Positions 11,945-22,376 of a stretch of 64,000 nt of DNA are shown one piece after another. Positions within the stretch are counted from its first letter, which is position 1. Each line of letters starts with the position of its first letter. The notes below the pieces were generated by a model. It was not told the DNA's origin and ran no database searches. It worked only from the letters and a program-made list of their open reading frames with translations. Location of the stretch: assembly GCA_013398295.1 (NCBI GenBank), contig VZSF01001204.1, forward strand, positions 312,333 through 376,332. Direction: 5' to 3'. The position numbers were made by a program, and so were the translations under genes. This stretch comes from Chionis minor. Its lineage: Eukaryota; Chordata; Aves; Charadriiformes; Chionididae.

Positions 11945-11999
11945 AAAAAAAAAAACCCCAAAAAAACAACCAACCAACCAAAACACCAACAAAACCCCC
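11945..11999. repeat. A/C-only tract inside the CpG island (55 nt)
   Basis: Fifty-five consecutive bases are A or C only, including an A11 run and CAAC/CCAA units. The surrounding T-free stretch extends over about 11929-12007. The complementary strand has several GG and GGGG runs separated by T, a pattern able to form two-tetrad G-quadruplexes. Confidence 0.95.
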
Positions 12000-12211
12000 G
12001 CAACACCTGGAAGCCCCGAAAGAAAGCCTGCCTAGAAGAGAGCTGTTCCTGTTCCCGAGGCAGGCAGGGAACCGCCTCCCGTTGCGATGGTGATCGCCGG
12101 GCTCGGGGGCGCTGAGCCCACCCCTCCCGCCGCTGCGGCTCCAGACGCCGCCCCGGGCAGCCCCGGTAGCTCGCGGTTCGCGTGCGCTCCTGCCAGGCCG
12201 GAGCTGGTCCC

Positions 12212-12217
12212 TTTAAG
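12212..12217 (+). promoter_or_regulatory. TATA-like element (TTTAAG)
   Basis: TTTAAG lies within CCCTTTAAGAAAG in the GC-rich core, a context often found about 30 bases upstream of vertebrate start sites. This would place initiation near 12240. It is a weak TATA variant, so initiation may be dispersed across the island. Confidence 0.3.
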
Positions 12218-12241
12218 AAAGTGCAGCACAGTAGCAGGGGC

Positions 12242-12480
12242 CGGCCCTACCTCCCGAAGCCTGGAGCGCTGGAGCGGGGCTGGGAATGGGAAGCAGTTCC
12301 TGCGCTGGGTCCGAGCGGGCGCACGCAGCCGCCGCCGCCAGCCCAGAGCCAGCCGGCCGGCAGCATCCAGCGTGGGGCTCAGCGCTCGCCCTGGCTCCCT
12401 GACACGGGCTGGACGTTCCTGAGCACTGAGCTCAGCTGCTGTAAAAAGCAAGGAGGAAAATACACAGCTGGATAAAATTG
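12242..12480 (+). other. candidate 5' noncoding first exon of an unidentified gene
   Basis: The segment lies in the 3' half of the CpG island and ends ...AAAATTG directly before GTAAGT, a near-optimal U2 donor. No ATG frame stays open through to the donor: the frame from 12087 stops at about 12422 and the one from 12286 stops at 12402. The exon is therefore best read as 5' UTR, with the coding start in a later exon outside the window. The start coordinate is a guess of about 30 bases below the TTTAAG element; the end coordinate is firm if the exon is real. I do not recognise the gene. The alternative is a noncoding RNA with a CpG-island promoter. Confidence 0.5.
12286..12402 (+). CDS. candidate upstream ORF (38 codons) in the first exon
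   Basis: The ATG at 12286 has G at -3 and G at +4, a strong initiation context. It opens a 38-codon frame that begins MGSSSC, contains a run of five alanines encoded by GCA/GCC codons, and stops at TGA 12400-12402, well before the donor. If the mRNA starts near 12240, scanning ribosomes would meet this ATG first, so it could reduce translation of the downstream coding region. The composition simply reflects the GC-rich UTR and resembles no known protein domain; a stable product is not implied. An earlier ATG at 12087 matters only if transcription starts further upstream. Confidence 0.3.
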   Translation: MGSSSCAGSERAHAAAAASPEPAGRQHPAWGSALALAP

Positions 12481-12486
12481 GTAAGT
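12481..12486 (+). other. splice donor of exon 1 (GTAAGT)
   Basis: The sequence TTG|GTAAGT matches the intron side of the vertebrate 5' splice consensus completely. It lies exactly at the CpG-rich to AT-rich transition, where a first exon-intron boundary is expected. Confidence 0.55.
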
Positions 12487-13050
12487 CGAACTAAAAGTCA
12501 CATCCTTCTCCTTGGGCTGCAGTTTTCCAGTCTCTTAACTTGTAATTTTTATTTATTTTTTTTTATTGTCTTCTAAGCAAACCGGCTGGGAAAGCACGGA
12601 GGCAAAATAAAATTTAAAAAGGCTTTGAGGATTTGTCAACGTTTGCGCTCCTGTTTTGAAATCCTCTTTCCACATTGACACTTTGCTGCAGGAGTGGGGA
12701 AGGGGAAACGAGCAAGTGCTTTTGCATGTGGGGGAAAAGAAAGCTGGCAGGAGTTGTAATTGGCTTGTCTGTTGGAGATGATTAAAGAGGGAGATTTGAA
12801 AAAAAAGACTTTCAAAAAGCTTGAAGTGACTTGTCATTTACTTTTCCAGAGTAAAATCCCGTGTTAAGCAGTTTTAAAACGCACTGGGGTGTGTGCAGGA
12901 GGAATAAGAATGTTTTTAAAACTGTGTTATCAGTGCGAGTCTAGGTGCCAAAGTATTACCGAGCGAATGTTATATATGTTTGTTTAAATTTAACTAAATG
13001 CATTGGCAGCTCTGGAAGAGCAGAGGCATTAAATGACACTTTCCCTGCAC

Positions 13051-13065
13051 CGGACAGAGGGCGCT
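13051..13065 (+). promoter_or_regulatory. CTCF-like motif, forward
   Basis: The site matches the CTCF core consensus CCASYAGRKGGCRSY at 12 of 15 positions, including the whole AGAGGGCGCT core. It lies about 570 bases downstream of the candidate donor. The upstream edge (GCACC directly followed by GGACAG) also resembles the two halves of a REST/NRSE site with the spacer missing. Confidence 0.4.
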
Positions 13066-15759
13066 GTTGCTGCATCTGGCATAACCCTCCCTGAAACAGG
13101 GAGTTGGTAAAAATTCAAGTGAAAAATCGAGATAAGAGGTTTTAAACAATTAAAACAGAAATTATTCACACATGCAGAAAGCTACAGTATATAGCATCCA
13201 GTTGGAGAAGTCAATGTTTTAAATTTTTGTCCCCTTAAGATGTGGAGGTAGTTTTTTTGTTTGTTTTTAAAATGATGATCTGAGTTATGAAGAAAAATAT
13301 AAATTCTGTTGTTCAGCTCTAAAAATCAGATCCTGGTTATGATCTTGTTATCTATTCTGGAATGTGTTGTGGGGTCAGTCTGGATAAAGAAGGGGAGGGA
13401 AACTGTGGAATGTCTTGACAGAAATGTTACTTCAGTAATGGTGTGAGAGATGAGAAGGAACTCGCGCTCAGTGTTGATCAAGTTGCAGGCTGGAGTTAGA
13501 CATCTGATACGGAAACATATCCTTTGTATCCAGCGCAGATGTGTAGCAGAGGTTGGAGATCTATAAGCTGAGTAATAAAACCTGTAAACCCTAATGACCG
13601 AATCACATATTGTCAAGTAGTTTGGGGAAAGGGGGAGGGGCATGTTCAGGCAGGCATACAGCTTTCTTCCTAGAAATCCCAATACTGCTACTGGTACAAG
13701 AGGCTGATAATCGTGCCACGTTCTACCCATATATAACGAAGACTTAGAGAATACAGTAATAGATTGTCCTTACCTCTGTGTGTGTATACTTGCTTATGCA
13801 TACCCTGGTGTGTGTAATAATATTCTGCTGCTTTGTGGAATAGGAATTTGGGTTTCCTTGAATCAAAGGCTTTAAAAGGAATGAAGGTATTATTTTAATC
13901 ATTGCAGTTCTATTGTGAGTAGAGAAGGATCAGAGCTGTCAAGTTCCTGTCTGATACAACCTCTGCTAGAACTTGATGTTTCCATTGTGACCTAGAGCTT
14001 TGGTTGCACCTTGAACAACAAGATGTTTCTGTCTGGAATTATTCCTATCATTTACAAATCACTTGCAGTGCAGTGGAAAGATTTGCAGGTTTTGAGTCCT
14101 AAATGGAAGACGTGCTGGGCAAAGCAGATTAAAAGAATAGAATGACCATATGGGATGCAGTCATTCAGACTCCCAATTATTACACCTCACTGAAAAGTTT
14201 AGACGGCTACTACATCTGCTGAATCAGCGGCCTACGTGAGCAGAAGTCAACTTGCTTACCTGTAAGAGACAGTAGAGAAGTTACTGTGAGGCAGTGCATC
14301 GTTGGGCTATTAGTTTTACGGGAGGGGGAAAAAAAAGATTTTAGTAGTCTTAAGGTTCAGACATCCAGGTATGAATGGCCCTTTGAAATAATTACTGGAT
14401 CAGAGGAAAGATTTCTCTCTTCAGTTCCTCTCTCAACTAGCAGGCACTAGTCAGAGGTCTGACGGCTGCCTCAGTTATTATTGAGGAATCTTTTTCACTT
14501 TCCTTCAAGCAGACTACTTGATGGGATTACTCAGCTGTCCCCCGTGTGTTGTGTAGGACATGCCAGACTCCTGGGCAGTGGAGCAAGTTCATTGAGAATG
14601 ATAGAGCTATCAGACATCCTGAGACACATTTGACCCTAGCAGATGCTTGTCCTGGTGGGAGGCTAATTTATTCACTGAAAGTGTGTCTCCTGCACTGTCA
14701 CTGAAGTTCAGCTAAGCTCTTATCAGTTGCATCTCCCCATCTATTTAATTTGTCTGCATGACGTGTTTAATATGGTAGTTGAAGTGATTTCTGTTCAGTT
14801 CTCCTACTTGCCTATATTTCAAATTAAAATCTTTGTTTCACAAATGGAAGAGGCAGTTTGATGTGCCTGATCCTGTTTTTACTGTGCTGTTTGGAAATTC
14901 ACTGTAGTATGTGTTTTATTTTGCTCCTGAGTGTTTTTCTTTGAGTTATTTTGTACCTGAGTGTCCGCACTGTAAGACTGTCCATGGCTGATGCTGACGT
15001 CCTACTCCTGCAGGGTCTCCAAAACATTAGCTTGATACAACATATGTGTGTGACGTTTAAAATGTGAAGAAATCCTCCACCTATATTTATGCCAAATTAA
15101 AGAAATGGAGCTTCCTTCAATATCTTCTTTCATTAGAGACTCTTTTTTTTTTACCTGCCAGTAGATGTTGGCGGTGCTATAATTTCTGTGCCTGCCATTG
15201 GAGTGCTTGTCTACCTGCTTGCACTGACAGTAACTCTGCTGAGTGAGTCTAGCCAGAGCAAGATTTGTGGTTACTCAACAAATTACCAACAGTTTGGTTT
15301 CCTAATATTATCAGTTTTGTGTTTTGCAGAATTTCAAGTTCTTGTTGTTAATTCATCTTTGAACATCTTATCATAGTCTACTTAATGAAACCTACTGCAA
15401 AATCCTTTCTGTAAGAAAGTTTTTGGCTTCATGTAGTGCAGGATATCACCACAGGTTATGAAGGCTTGTGATGTTCACATAGCTGAGATGTATTTGGCCT
15501 TATTCTCTGTTGTAGGTAAAGCCTCTTTTTGCTTTATGCAACAGAAGCAGGAGCCCAACTTAAAACCTCAGTTTCATATCACAGGCTCACTGTGCTGATA
15601 GAGTAGTAACCTGCCTTGTTCTTTGATAACAGATTTCGTAGACAATTTTTTACACTGAACAGTGATAGATGTGGGTGTATGTCTGATTTATTTGCCTGTC
15701 TCTACTTTTGCAATCATTTGGAATGCCACATTTTCCATTACACAAGGGATACGCTTATC
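13066..15759. other. gene-free intronic stretch
   Basis: No gene, RNA or transposon is recognised. It contains a short 7-bp inverted repeat at 13087-13103, ordinary T and A homopolymers, and a 134-codon minus-strand frame (13326-13730) with no recognisable domain. Confidence 0.5.
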
Positions 15760-15791
15760 AGTGGAGATAAAAAAAAAAAAAAAAGTGGAGA
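15760..15791. repeat. poly(A) flanked by 8-bp direct repeats
   Basis: AGTGGAGA at 15760-15767 is followed by T, then 16 A (15769-15784), and AGTGGAGA recurs at 15784-15791, sharing the last A. This looks like a tiny insertion with a target-site duplication, or a slippage product. Confidence 0.85.
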
Positions 15792-17309
15792 CCTCCTGTG
15801 CAACATCAAAAAATGTTGACTTGCAGAGAAGGGGAAGGAAAGTAAATAAGATTTAATAGCTCTGAAGGTGGAGATGGCAAGGAATTACTGCAGGAATGTG
15901 TTCCCCAAAGAATAATTTCAGTGAAGTAGATACCCGTATGCAGCTAGTCCTGACTCTTCCAGACAGATTATGTCAGATCTGCCAATGCTTATGTGCATGA
16001 GCATCCTCCAAGGAATTAATTTATTTCCATCTTCACATATGTACAGCTGTCATTTTGTGTCTGAGACAGTTGATGACTGAGCTGTTCCTTTTTTTTATCT
16101 GTAGTTCCAAAGTTCTTTTCTTCTTAAACAGATTCATCAGAATCCTTAGAAAAGTTCAATCTCTCTTTAATCTCAATCCATTGTTGAGAGTATTATTTCT
16201 TAAATGTAAAAAATAATGAACAAGAAGTCTTAAAAACTTTTAGGGCACTCTACCAGTTTAATTATACTTACAAAAACATGGTAGTGACCTAATATATCAT
16301 TAAATAATTGCATTTAAATACTGCACTGACCTTGCCAGCCAGTAAATCAAAGCAATGGCGAAATCCCTTTTGTTCTTTTTGCTACACCCTGAATACCTGT
16401 GAAATCATCTTCTGAGCACTTAGCAAAAGTATGTATTGTGTTGATGTGTTTTGGAGCAAGAAATGGGGAAAAGAGGTAGGAATTTCTAGATTCCCAGGGC
16501 CCAAAAAAGGCCCTGCTGAGATCCCCCCTCCCTTTTTTGTAATCAGGCAAGTTCAAGAGACCATGGATTGCAAAGATTCCATATGAGAAGAAGAGACAAA
16601 GCGGCAGCTGGCACTTCTCAGTGCCTTCATTGGGAAGGATAAGTTATACTCAGGGCTGCTGCTTACCATCTTGTAAAACTGTCCTTTTGGGGAGAGGTGA
16701 GTGGGTAACTGATTCACAGTGCAACTGCTGACTTTTAAAGTGGAACATAGAGCAAAAGTGATTCTGAAGTCTTCGTCTGCATCATTTTTAGTTTCCTGCT
16801 CTCGTGCATTGTTATTTGCGAAACTTGACATGGTGAGAAATGTGGATGAGCAGAAGGAGCATCAAATAATGAACCGTCTTTTACGCCATGTGGTGTATAA
16901 CGTAATATCCAGGTGCAGCAGGCAGGCTAAGGGTCCCCTTATGCGACTGCCCTTCCCAGTTTTTTTCACTTGTGCATCTCTTTTTTTTTTAACTGGGCAT
17001 TCTGTCATGTAGCCAATATGATGTGTTAGCCAGATTGTGTGTCTAGCTCTGCAGCCTCTTTCTAGATGTATCAAGACCTGTAACTTTACCTACATCTGTC
17101 TGTTATCTGGCGTGATCATATAGCTGTGTTTATTTTGAAATCCGCGCAAAGTACATGGAGAAACACTGTAATTTCATTTCTTCAAGAGAATCTTTTCCAG
17201 CAGCTGATGAAACCCAAGCTCATGCCAGATGAAAAGCTCTTGTGTTATCATTTTCAGTTAATTAAAAAAATAAACCCCAAATCCCTTACAGTGGCAGTTT
17301 TATAAAGAC

Positions 17310-17331
17310 TATGTGTGTGCATGCGCATGTA
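17310..17331. repeat. 22-nt perfect purine-pyrimidine alternation
   Basis: Every step from 17310 to 17331 alternates pyrimidine and purine, including a GCATGCGCATG core. Such runs can adopt Z-DNA under negative supercoiling. No further role is inferred. Confidence 0.85.
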
Positions 17332-19036
17332 GATGCATGCCTACACTGATGCTTAACTCTCGTGTTGACAGCTTGTGCCTTTGACAGCAGGCTGGGCATT
17401 ATCATACACTTTCAGGTACAGGACTCAAAGATGCGGGGATGCAGGGATGCACAAAGGATTTTGTTTTGGTTTTCTTTTTGTTTTTTTTTTTAATACATCT
17501 ACTGCAGCTGAAACAGACCCAAAATAAAGTAAAAGCTTCACTTTTTGCATTAAAAAGGTAATTTTTTTGTTGGCTTCTTTGAAAGAAATACGCTAAAAAC
17601 TCAATTTTTTTTCTTTTGATAGGCAAACAAAACATTTTTCTGGGAATTTGATACTTTAGTAAAATGAACAGTAACTTGATTAAATGTGCCAAATTTATGT
17701 GTGCTAAAAGGCAGGAAGCTGTGTTTGCTTGAATAGAAAGGTGCACTGGCAGCTGGGGCTGAACTACGTCTTGGCACCCACATCTATCTATTAAGTGCAG
17801 ATCCCAGTAAGCTGATGGATTATTATCTTTCCAAAATCTTGGACAGCTTCACCGGTGGGTTGGATTTCTTTTGTTTTCATTTTAAGAAGGCAAAATTAAT
17901 TTAGTTGGGGCGAAAGCTGTTAAGCTGACAGCCGTGGAAGACCGCAGTCCCTTTGTTCAGCCACAAAACAAGGGATGCCTTGGACCATGGCTGAGTCAGC
18001 TTCCCCAGTGCTGCTCTCTAGCTGTCTGTTTCAGTCCAGTCAGAGGATCAAAACTGAAGTTCAGCATCTTTCCGTTCAACTTCATTTTTTTGGCCAGCAT
18101 TGTCAGATTGCCGACAAGGGGCATACTAGTTAGATTTGGGATGGCTTCTTCTTCATTAATCTGTTTAGGTTATGCCAACAGAAGTCCTTGCCATCTTTTT
18201 GTTTCAAGTGGCAAATAATACTGTGGCAAACTCGCTCACTTACCAGGACAGCCTCGATCAATTAATTTAACACGAGCAGCCATGTAGTAGTTTTTGTTCA
18301 TTACCCAGAATGGATTCAGCCTAGTGACCGGGTGGAAGGACATACTGTTTTCCATTACGAGCCCTCTGAATCATGCAATGACCCGATGTGGTTTTTCAGT
18401 ACTCCACTTGCATTACACAAGCCCTGTGTTTTTTAGCCTCTGCATTCTTTGCCTGGTTCAGAAGTCCTTTGGAAAGTTGCATGAGAGTTTTTGCATTAAG
18501 CTCATCTAGAAGTCAAAGACTGTGAACTGCAGATGCTTCCTTTCAGACTGGAAGGTGGGACAGAGGGACTATGTATGACAGTGGCACAGAGGTTGTGGTA
18601 GTACCTACAAGGACGTTTAGTAACTTTAGCACAGACTAAACTTTTTGGCAGGATGTTGTATTTTAAAAAAAAGAGATAACAGTTTTAAACATTCTGCAAA
18701 CTTTGTATTTTCATGTTTGTATATGTCTTCTTCCCTTTTTCCTGAGATTTAAACACTAACTGTCTTTTAATCGTATACTTTTGGAAAAAAAAAAATCTTT
18801 GTTTTCTGTCTACAGAGCACTTGGTCATAAAAGTATATATTTGTACTGGAAGCTGGTTTTCACTCTTTGTGCTGGTTATTTTTTAATTGCACATTACTCA
18901 GGTTATAGAGTGAAACTTGGCCAGGTAGTTCCAACTTCCTGTTTCTTGTTCACTTTGCTAACAGTTCTTTCATCGTCTAATACTGTACAGTGTTTGGGTT
19001 GGAAGCTCTTCAGGGATTTATTTATATTGAACAACC

Positions 19037-19062
19037 TTTTTTTTTTTTTTTTTTTTTTTTTT
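19037..19062. repeat. poly(T) tract, 26 T
   Basis: Twenty-six consecutive T residues can be read directly. It may be the reversed tail of an unrecognised retrocopy inserted on the minus strand, or a plain homopolymer. Confidence 0.95.
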
Positions 19063-21289
19063 CACTTAAGAAAATACCCAAGACCAAATAATGAGTTCTA
19101 CTGATGTTACGTTTTAGTCAATAATGTTGTGCTTTTGCCAACCGTCTAGTGTCATCCTGAAGGTGGCTGACTTGTAGGTGAAATTAAAATAGAAGAATGA
19201 AAATATACTCCAGCCAAGTTATTTTTCCCTGTTTCATTTGTCTTTTAAAGGCTGCTTAATTAGGTGGAAAGAAGGAAACTACTGCATAGTTTTGACTTTG
19301 AGCACAATAGAGGGAGAACAAGAAAGTATGACTGTCAGGGTTTGGAGACTTATGCTCATGCTCACTACTTTGACTTCCTTCATGTCCCAAGGCCCAGACA
19401 GTCAAAATAGCTCAGAGTTACATTTTCAGTTTCTCAGCCTGAGAACCAAATTACATTAATAGTCAGTCATCTAATGTGCAAAATTCTTTAGGAAAATATA
19501 GCATGTCGTACCTCAGCAATATTTGAACTCCCTTGGAAGTCTTGTCTAGCATCTTTACTCAGTGGTTAACAGGAGTCTTTACATATTGCAAAAAGATTTG
19601 CTAGTCTGCACAGGGTGCTGTAAGATGCTTTATTAAGAAAAACTTTTATTAGTGCCCTTGCATGTTTTCATGTTATTTCTTTGGGAAACAGAGCAAAGAT
19701 CAGCAGGACTGGAGTTCCAGTACAGGCTACTTGCAATATGGCTGGTTTTCCAATTCAGTCTTTAAGTTGTGGTGGGTTTTTTTGGTTTGTTTTTAAAATT
19801 TACTTAATTCACAAACTGCTTTGACTCTAAAAACCTGCTAGACCAGCAGGGGACCAGTGCATTATTCTCAGCACTCAGAATTTCTTGCGGGACAGAAGTC
19901 GCAGGGAATTGGTGGGTTACCAAATAGGTCAAGTGACTCTGCTTCTGAGGACCAGTTTGTGTGCAGCACAGCTGAAAAACCACCGGAACAAAGCAGCAGC
20001 ACCGGAAGAACTTCCTGCATTAAAAACTTATGTTCTCTCCTGCTTCCTCAAATGCAAGAAATCAGATCTGGTAAACAGTCTTGGGGTGTGTGTGGATAGG
20101 GTTAGATAGCTACGGCTATACAACAGTACATAGTGAATGATGTGTATTTAATAAGAATATATATTTGGATGAATAATGGTATATGGATACATGTAGGTAT
20201 GAGAGTCATCATTGCTTTGTAGTTGTACAGTTTGAAGGGCCTTAGGTGGATTTGATTCTACACATGGCTGCATGTGTGGAAAGGATATACATGAAGTTAT
20301 CATGCTACTTGGTTTATTGAGCCCCTTATCCCACTGTCTGAAACTCTGATTTGTTATGCTGTGATATGATCCGAAATAGAACCACAACTCACTGTAGTGG
20401 GTTCTTTCAATCCCCTGGGAATGTTTGTCTGGCTTAAATGCATGAAACTGAAATGTGTAATACAGAGCTGCAGCTTATAGATCAACACTGACTCCATTTG
20501 TGGGAATGAATGAATACCTCATGTTTGATGTGCTACGGGAGAGTTCACAGATGACTTCTTATGTTACAGTACTATATTTTTCATGCTTTTTCAGCTTCAT
20601 GTGTTTCGCTTTTTCTTCTGTGTAGAATAGGGTGGTATTATCCTGGGTTTTTCAATATAGAAATAGAATGTGAATAGCTTTCTCCCTGCTGACTCTTTTT
20701 AATGGTTTCAGAGATTCTTTTCAGTAAAATTTCAGTTAAGTCTGAAAAAGACAGGTGATTCTACACCCATCCACACATTTCACAGCTATAAACCAACTTG
20801 TTTAACTCCGATTCTTCCCAAATGATTTTCTGTTTTAATTTTCTCACCTATCTACTCCTTTTTACAGTTCCTTTGACAGCTTTAGGCCCTGGATGCAGGT
20901 CTGTGAAAATAACTTCTCACTGTCTAGTCTAACGATCACATGATAGGTGCAACGGTTCACCTCCATACTGTTCATTGCAGGTGGTCGTAGATATATAGAA
21001 CTTTATTACTGATTCAGTCTTCTCTTATGATTCAAATTTTTACCTGAAAATACCAAAGTCCCTACAGGTGGATAAATTCCACTCAAAAAACCACCACACA
21101 TTTGCTTAATAAAGAAAGCAGCCTCACCCTTATACTAGCTGCCCTTCTAACATTCTAGTTCTATTACACTTTATCTCTGGATTTTATTTATTTATCCTGT
21201 TTTAGCTTAGCAGAGGATGAGGTGTGCAAGGCTGAAAGAGACATCCTGAGTCACGGAGTACAGCATTTCTGTAATTTCAGGAAATTACG

Positions 21290-21560
21290 TTGCAGGATTC
21301 CCTTTGCAAATTTATCAGTCTCTGTCTCAAAATTAAGCAGCTTTTGCTGCTGTTGTGTCCTATTGGGAAGCCATTCAAGAACCTCACTCTTCTGATGTTT
21401 AGAAATCTGCTTCTAATTTCCAAACTAAATTTTTTCGTAGCCAGTTCATGCCCACTTGGTTTTGTGCCAACACTGGTCTTTAACTTTAATAGTTCTTCCC
21501 CTTTCTTAAAATCCTCCTGTGATATGCGAGGATTCTTGACTCTTGTGTTTTTCCTAAGAA
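21290..21560 (-). mobile_element. ancient CR1-family LINE fragment
   Basis: The + strand shows the inverted C-terminal and 3' UTR consensus of old amniote CR1 elements: a line about aged parts reading AAGAACCTCACTCTTCTGATG, then TTCTAATTTCCAAACTAAATTT, then a CCAGTTCATGCCCA block, in the expected order, at roughly 21375-21455. Divergence is much higher than in the CR1 copies at 26.7-27.3 kb, so this insertion predates them. The reading frames over it are remnants without function. Limits are approximate. Confidence 0.7.
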
Positions 21561-22330
21561 GGGAAGATGATGAAAATTGTGCTTCTCTTTGCGATGTTCT
21601 TCATCTGTGTCATCGTGCCTTGGTTTGATAAATTCTTTAGTCTTGAGAGCTTTTTAGTCTTTCCCAGTGAGTTCTCAGACAGAAGCAGGAAAAGGTGGCT
21701 ATTCACATTTTAGTAGATAGGCAGAGAATATGTGTGACTTTCTGGGGCCAGGAAGGTGAGATGGAGAGAAGGAGAAAGTGGCCTGCATGTCTTTGCATCT
21801 GTAAAAACTTTCACTGGGGACTTTGTGAAGAACGACTTGGGTCTGAGGATCTGGTGCCTGGGATAGGCAAAGGCGTTGATCCAGTCCAGCTCTCCCATCC
21901 CTCTGTAAAACCTGCCTGAAATGAGCCAGCTGATAAAACTTTCAGAGGGAATGCAGCTCGCAAATGAGTTTTTGAGGGCAGCTTTCCAGCTGTTTCCTCA
22001 GAAGGAATGAGGCAAGCGGCTCCCAGAGCCCCAGACGAATGCCTGGGATCTTTCTTCTTTGGAGCGTGTGGAGAGTCCCTGAGAAGAGCTGAGAGTCCGG
22101 GGGCTGATGGAGAGATGAAGCCAAAGGCCTGTAGTGGGAACCTCCTGCTGTCAGGATCCCACGCTAAGCCGCAGTTGAGGGCGGGCATGGAGGGGAGAGA
22201 GAGCTGAGTAAGGTTTGCTGTGACCTTGATATGTTCCCAGGCTGCTTCCCTCTCTGGGCAGTGCTCAATGGCATCGTTTACAAGATTTCTCAAGCGCACT
22301 TAAACTCAGCAGAAAAAAGTGTGTGTCCAT

Positions 22331-22376
22331 TCAGCATGCTACTGTACTTTATACGATACTTATCAGCATGCTACTG
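22331..22376. repeat. spaced 14-bp direct repeat
   Basis: TCAGCATGCTACTG occurs at 22331-22344 and again at 22363-22376, a period of 32 bases. The intervening 18 bases are not duplicated. Confidence 0.9.

Larger units (their letters stand above)
11710..12480 (+). promoter_or_regulatory. CpG island and promoter of a + strand gene
   Basis: CpG dinucleotides are dense here, with about ten in each of the 60-base blocks starting at 11821 and 12121, while the rest of the window is CpG-poor. It contains a GC-box-like CCCCTCCCGCC at 12121-12131, CCGCCTCCC at 12072-12080, a TTTAAG element near 12212, GCC-triplet runs, and a consensus splice donor at its 3' edge. Vertebrate CpG islands of this size usually mark a gene's 5' end. 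A 55-nt A/C-only tract interrupts the island. Orientation is taken from the donor and from the strand-biased tracts downstream. A divergent minus-strand transcript is possible, but no good minus-strand donor was seen in the island. Confidence 0.75.
15792..21289. other. gene-free intronic stretch
   Basis: No exon or family is recognised. It holds an alternating purine-pyrimidine run (17310-17331), a G/T-only tract (19766-19794), a 26-nt poly(T), and several A/T homopolymers. Frames up to 114 codons (17402-17746, minus) have low-complexity lysine or serine composition and no domain. Confidence 0.5.

Noticed and set aside
12087..12422. 111-codon plus-strand frame from an ATG in the CpG island
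   Set aside because: Ala/Pro/Arg-rich composition reflects GC content, it begins upstream of the TTTAAG element and stops before the splice donor. It would only be an upstream ORF if transcription began earlier.
12182..12475. 97-codon plus-strand frame covering most of the candidate exon
   Set aside because: It begins with GTG, not ATG, so it is not a normal vertebrate start, and it stops five bases before the exon end.
22210..22270. MIR-like wording around CTGTGACCTTG and CTTCCCTCTCTGGGC
   Set aside because: The two blocks are separated by extra sequence and no other part of MIR is recognisable, so it is too weak to list.
21811..22299. Minus-strand open frame of 162 codons in a GC-richer patch
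   Set aside because: Composition (Ser, Pro, Leu) follows local base content; no recognisable domain and no exon signals.
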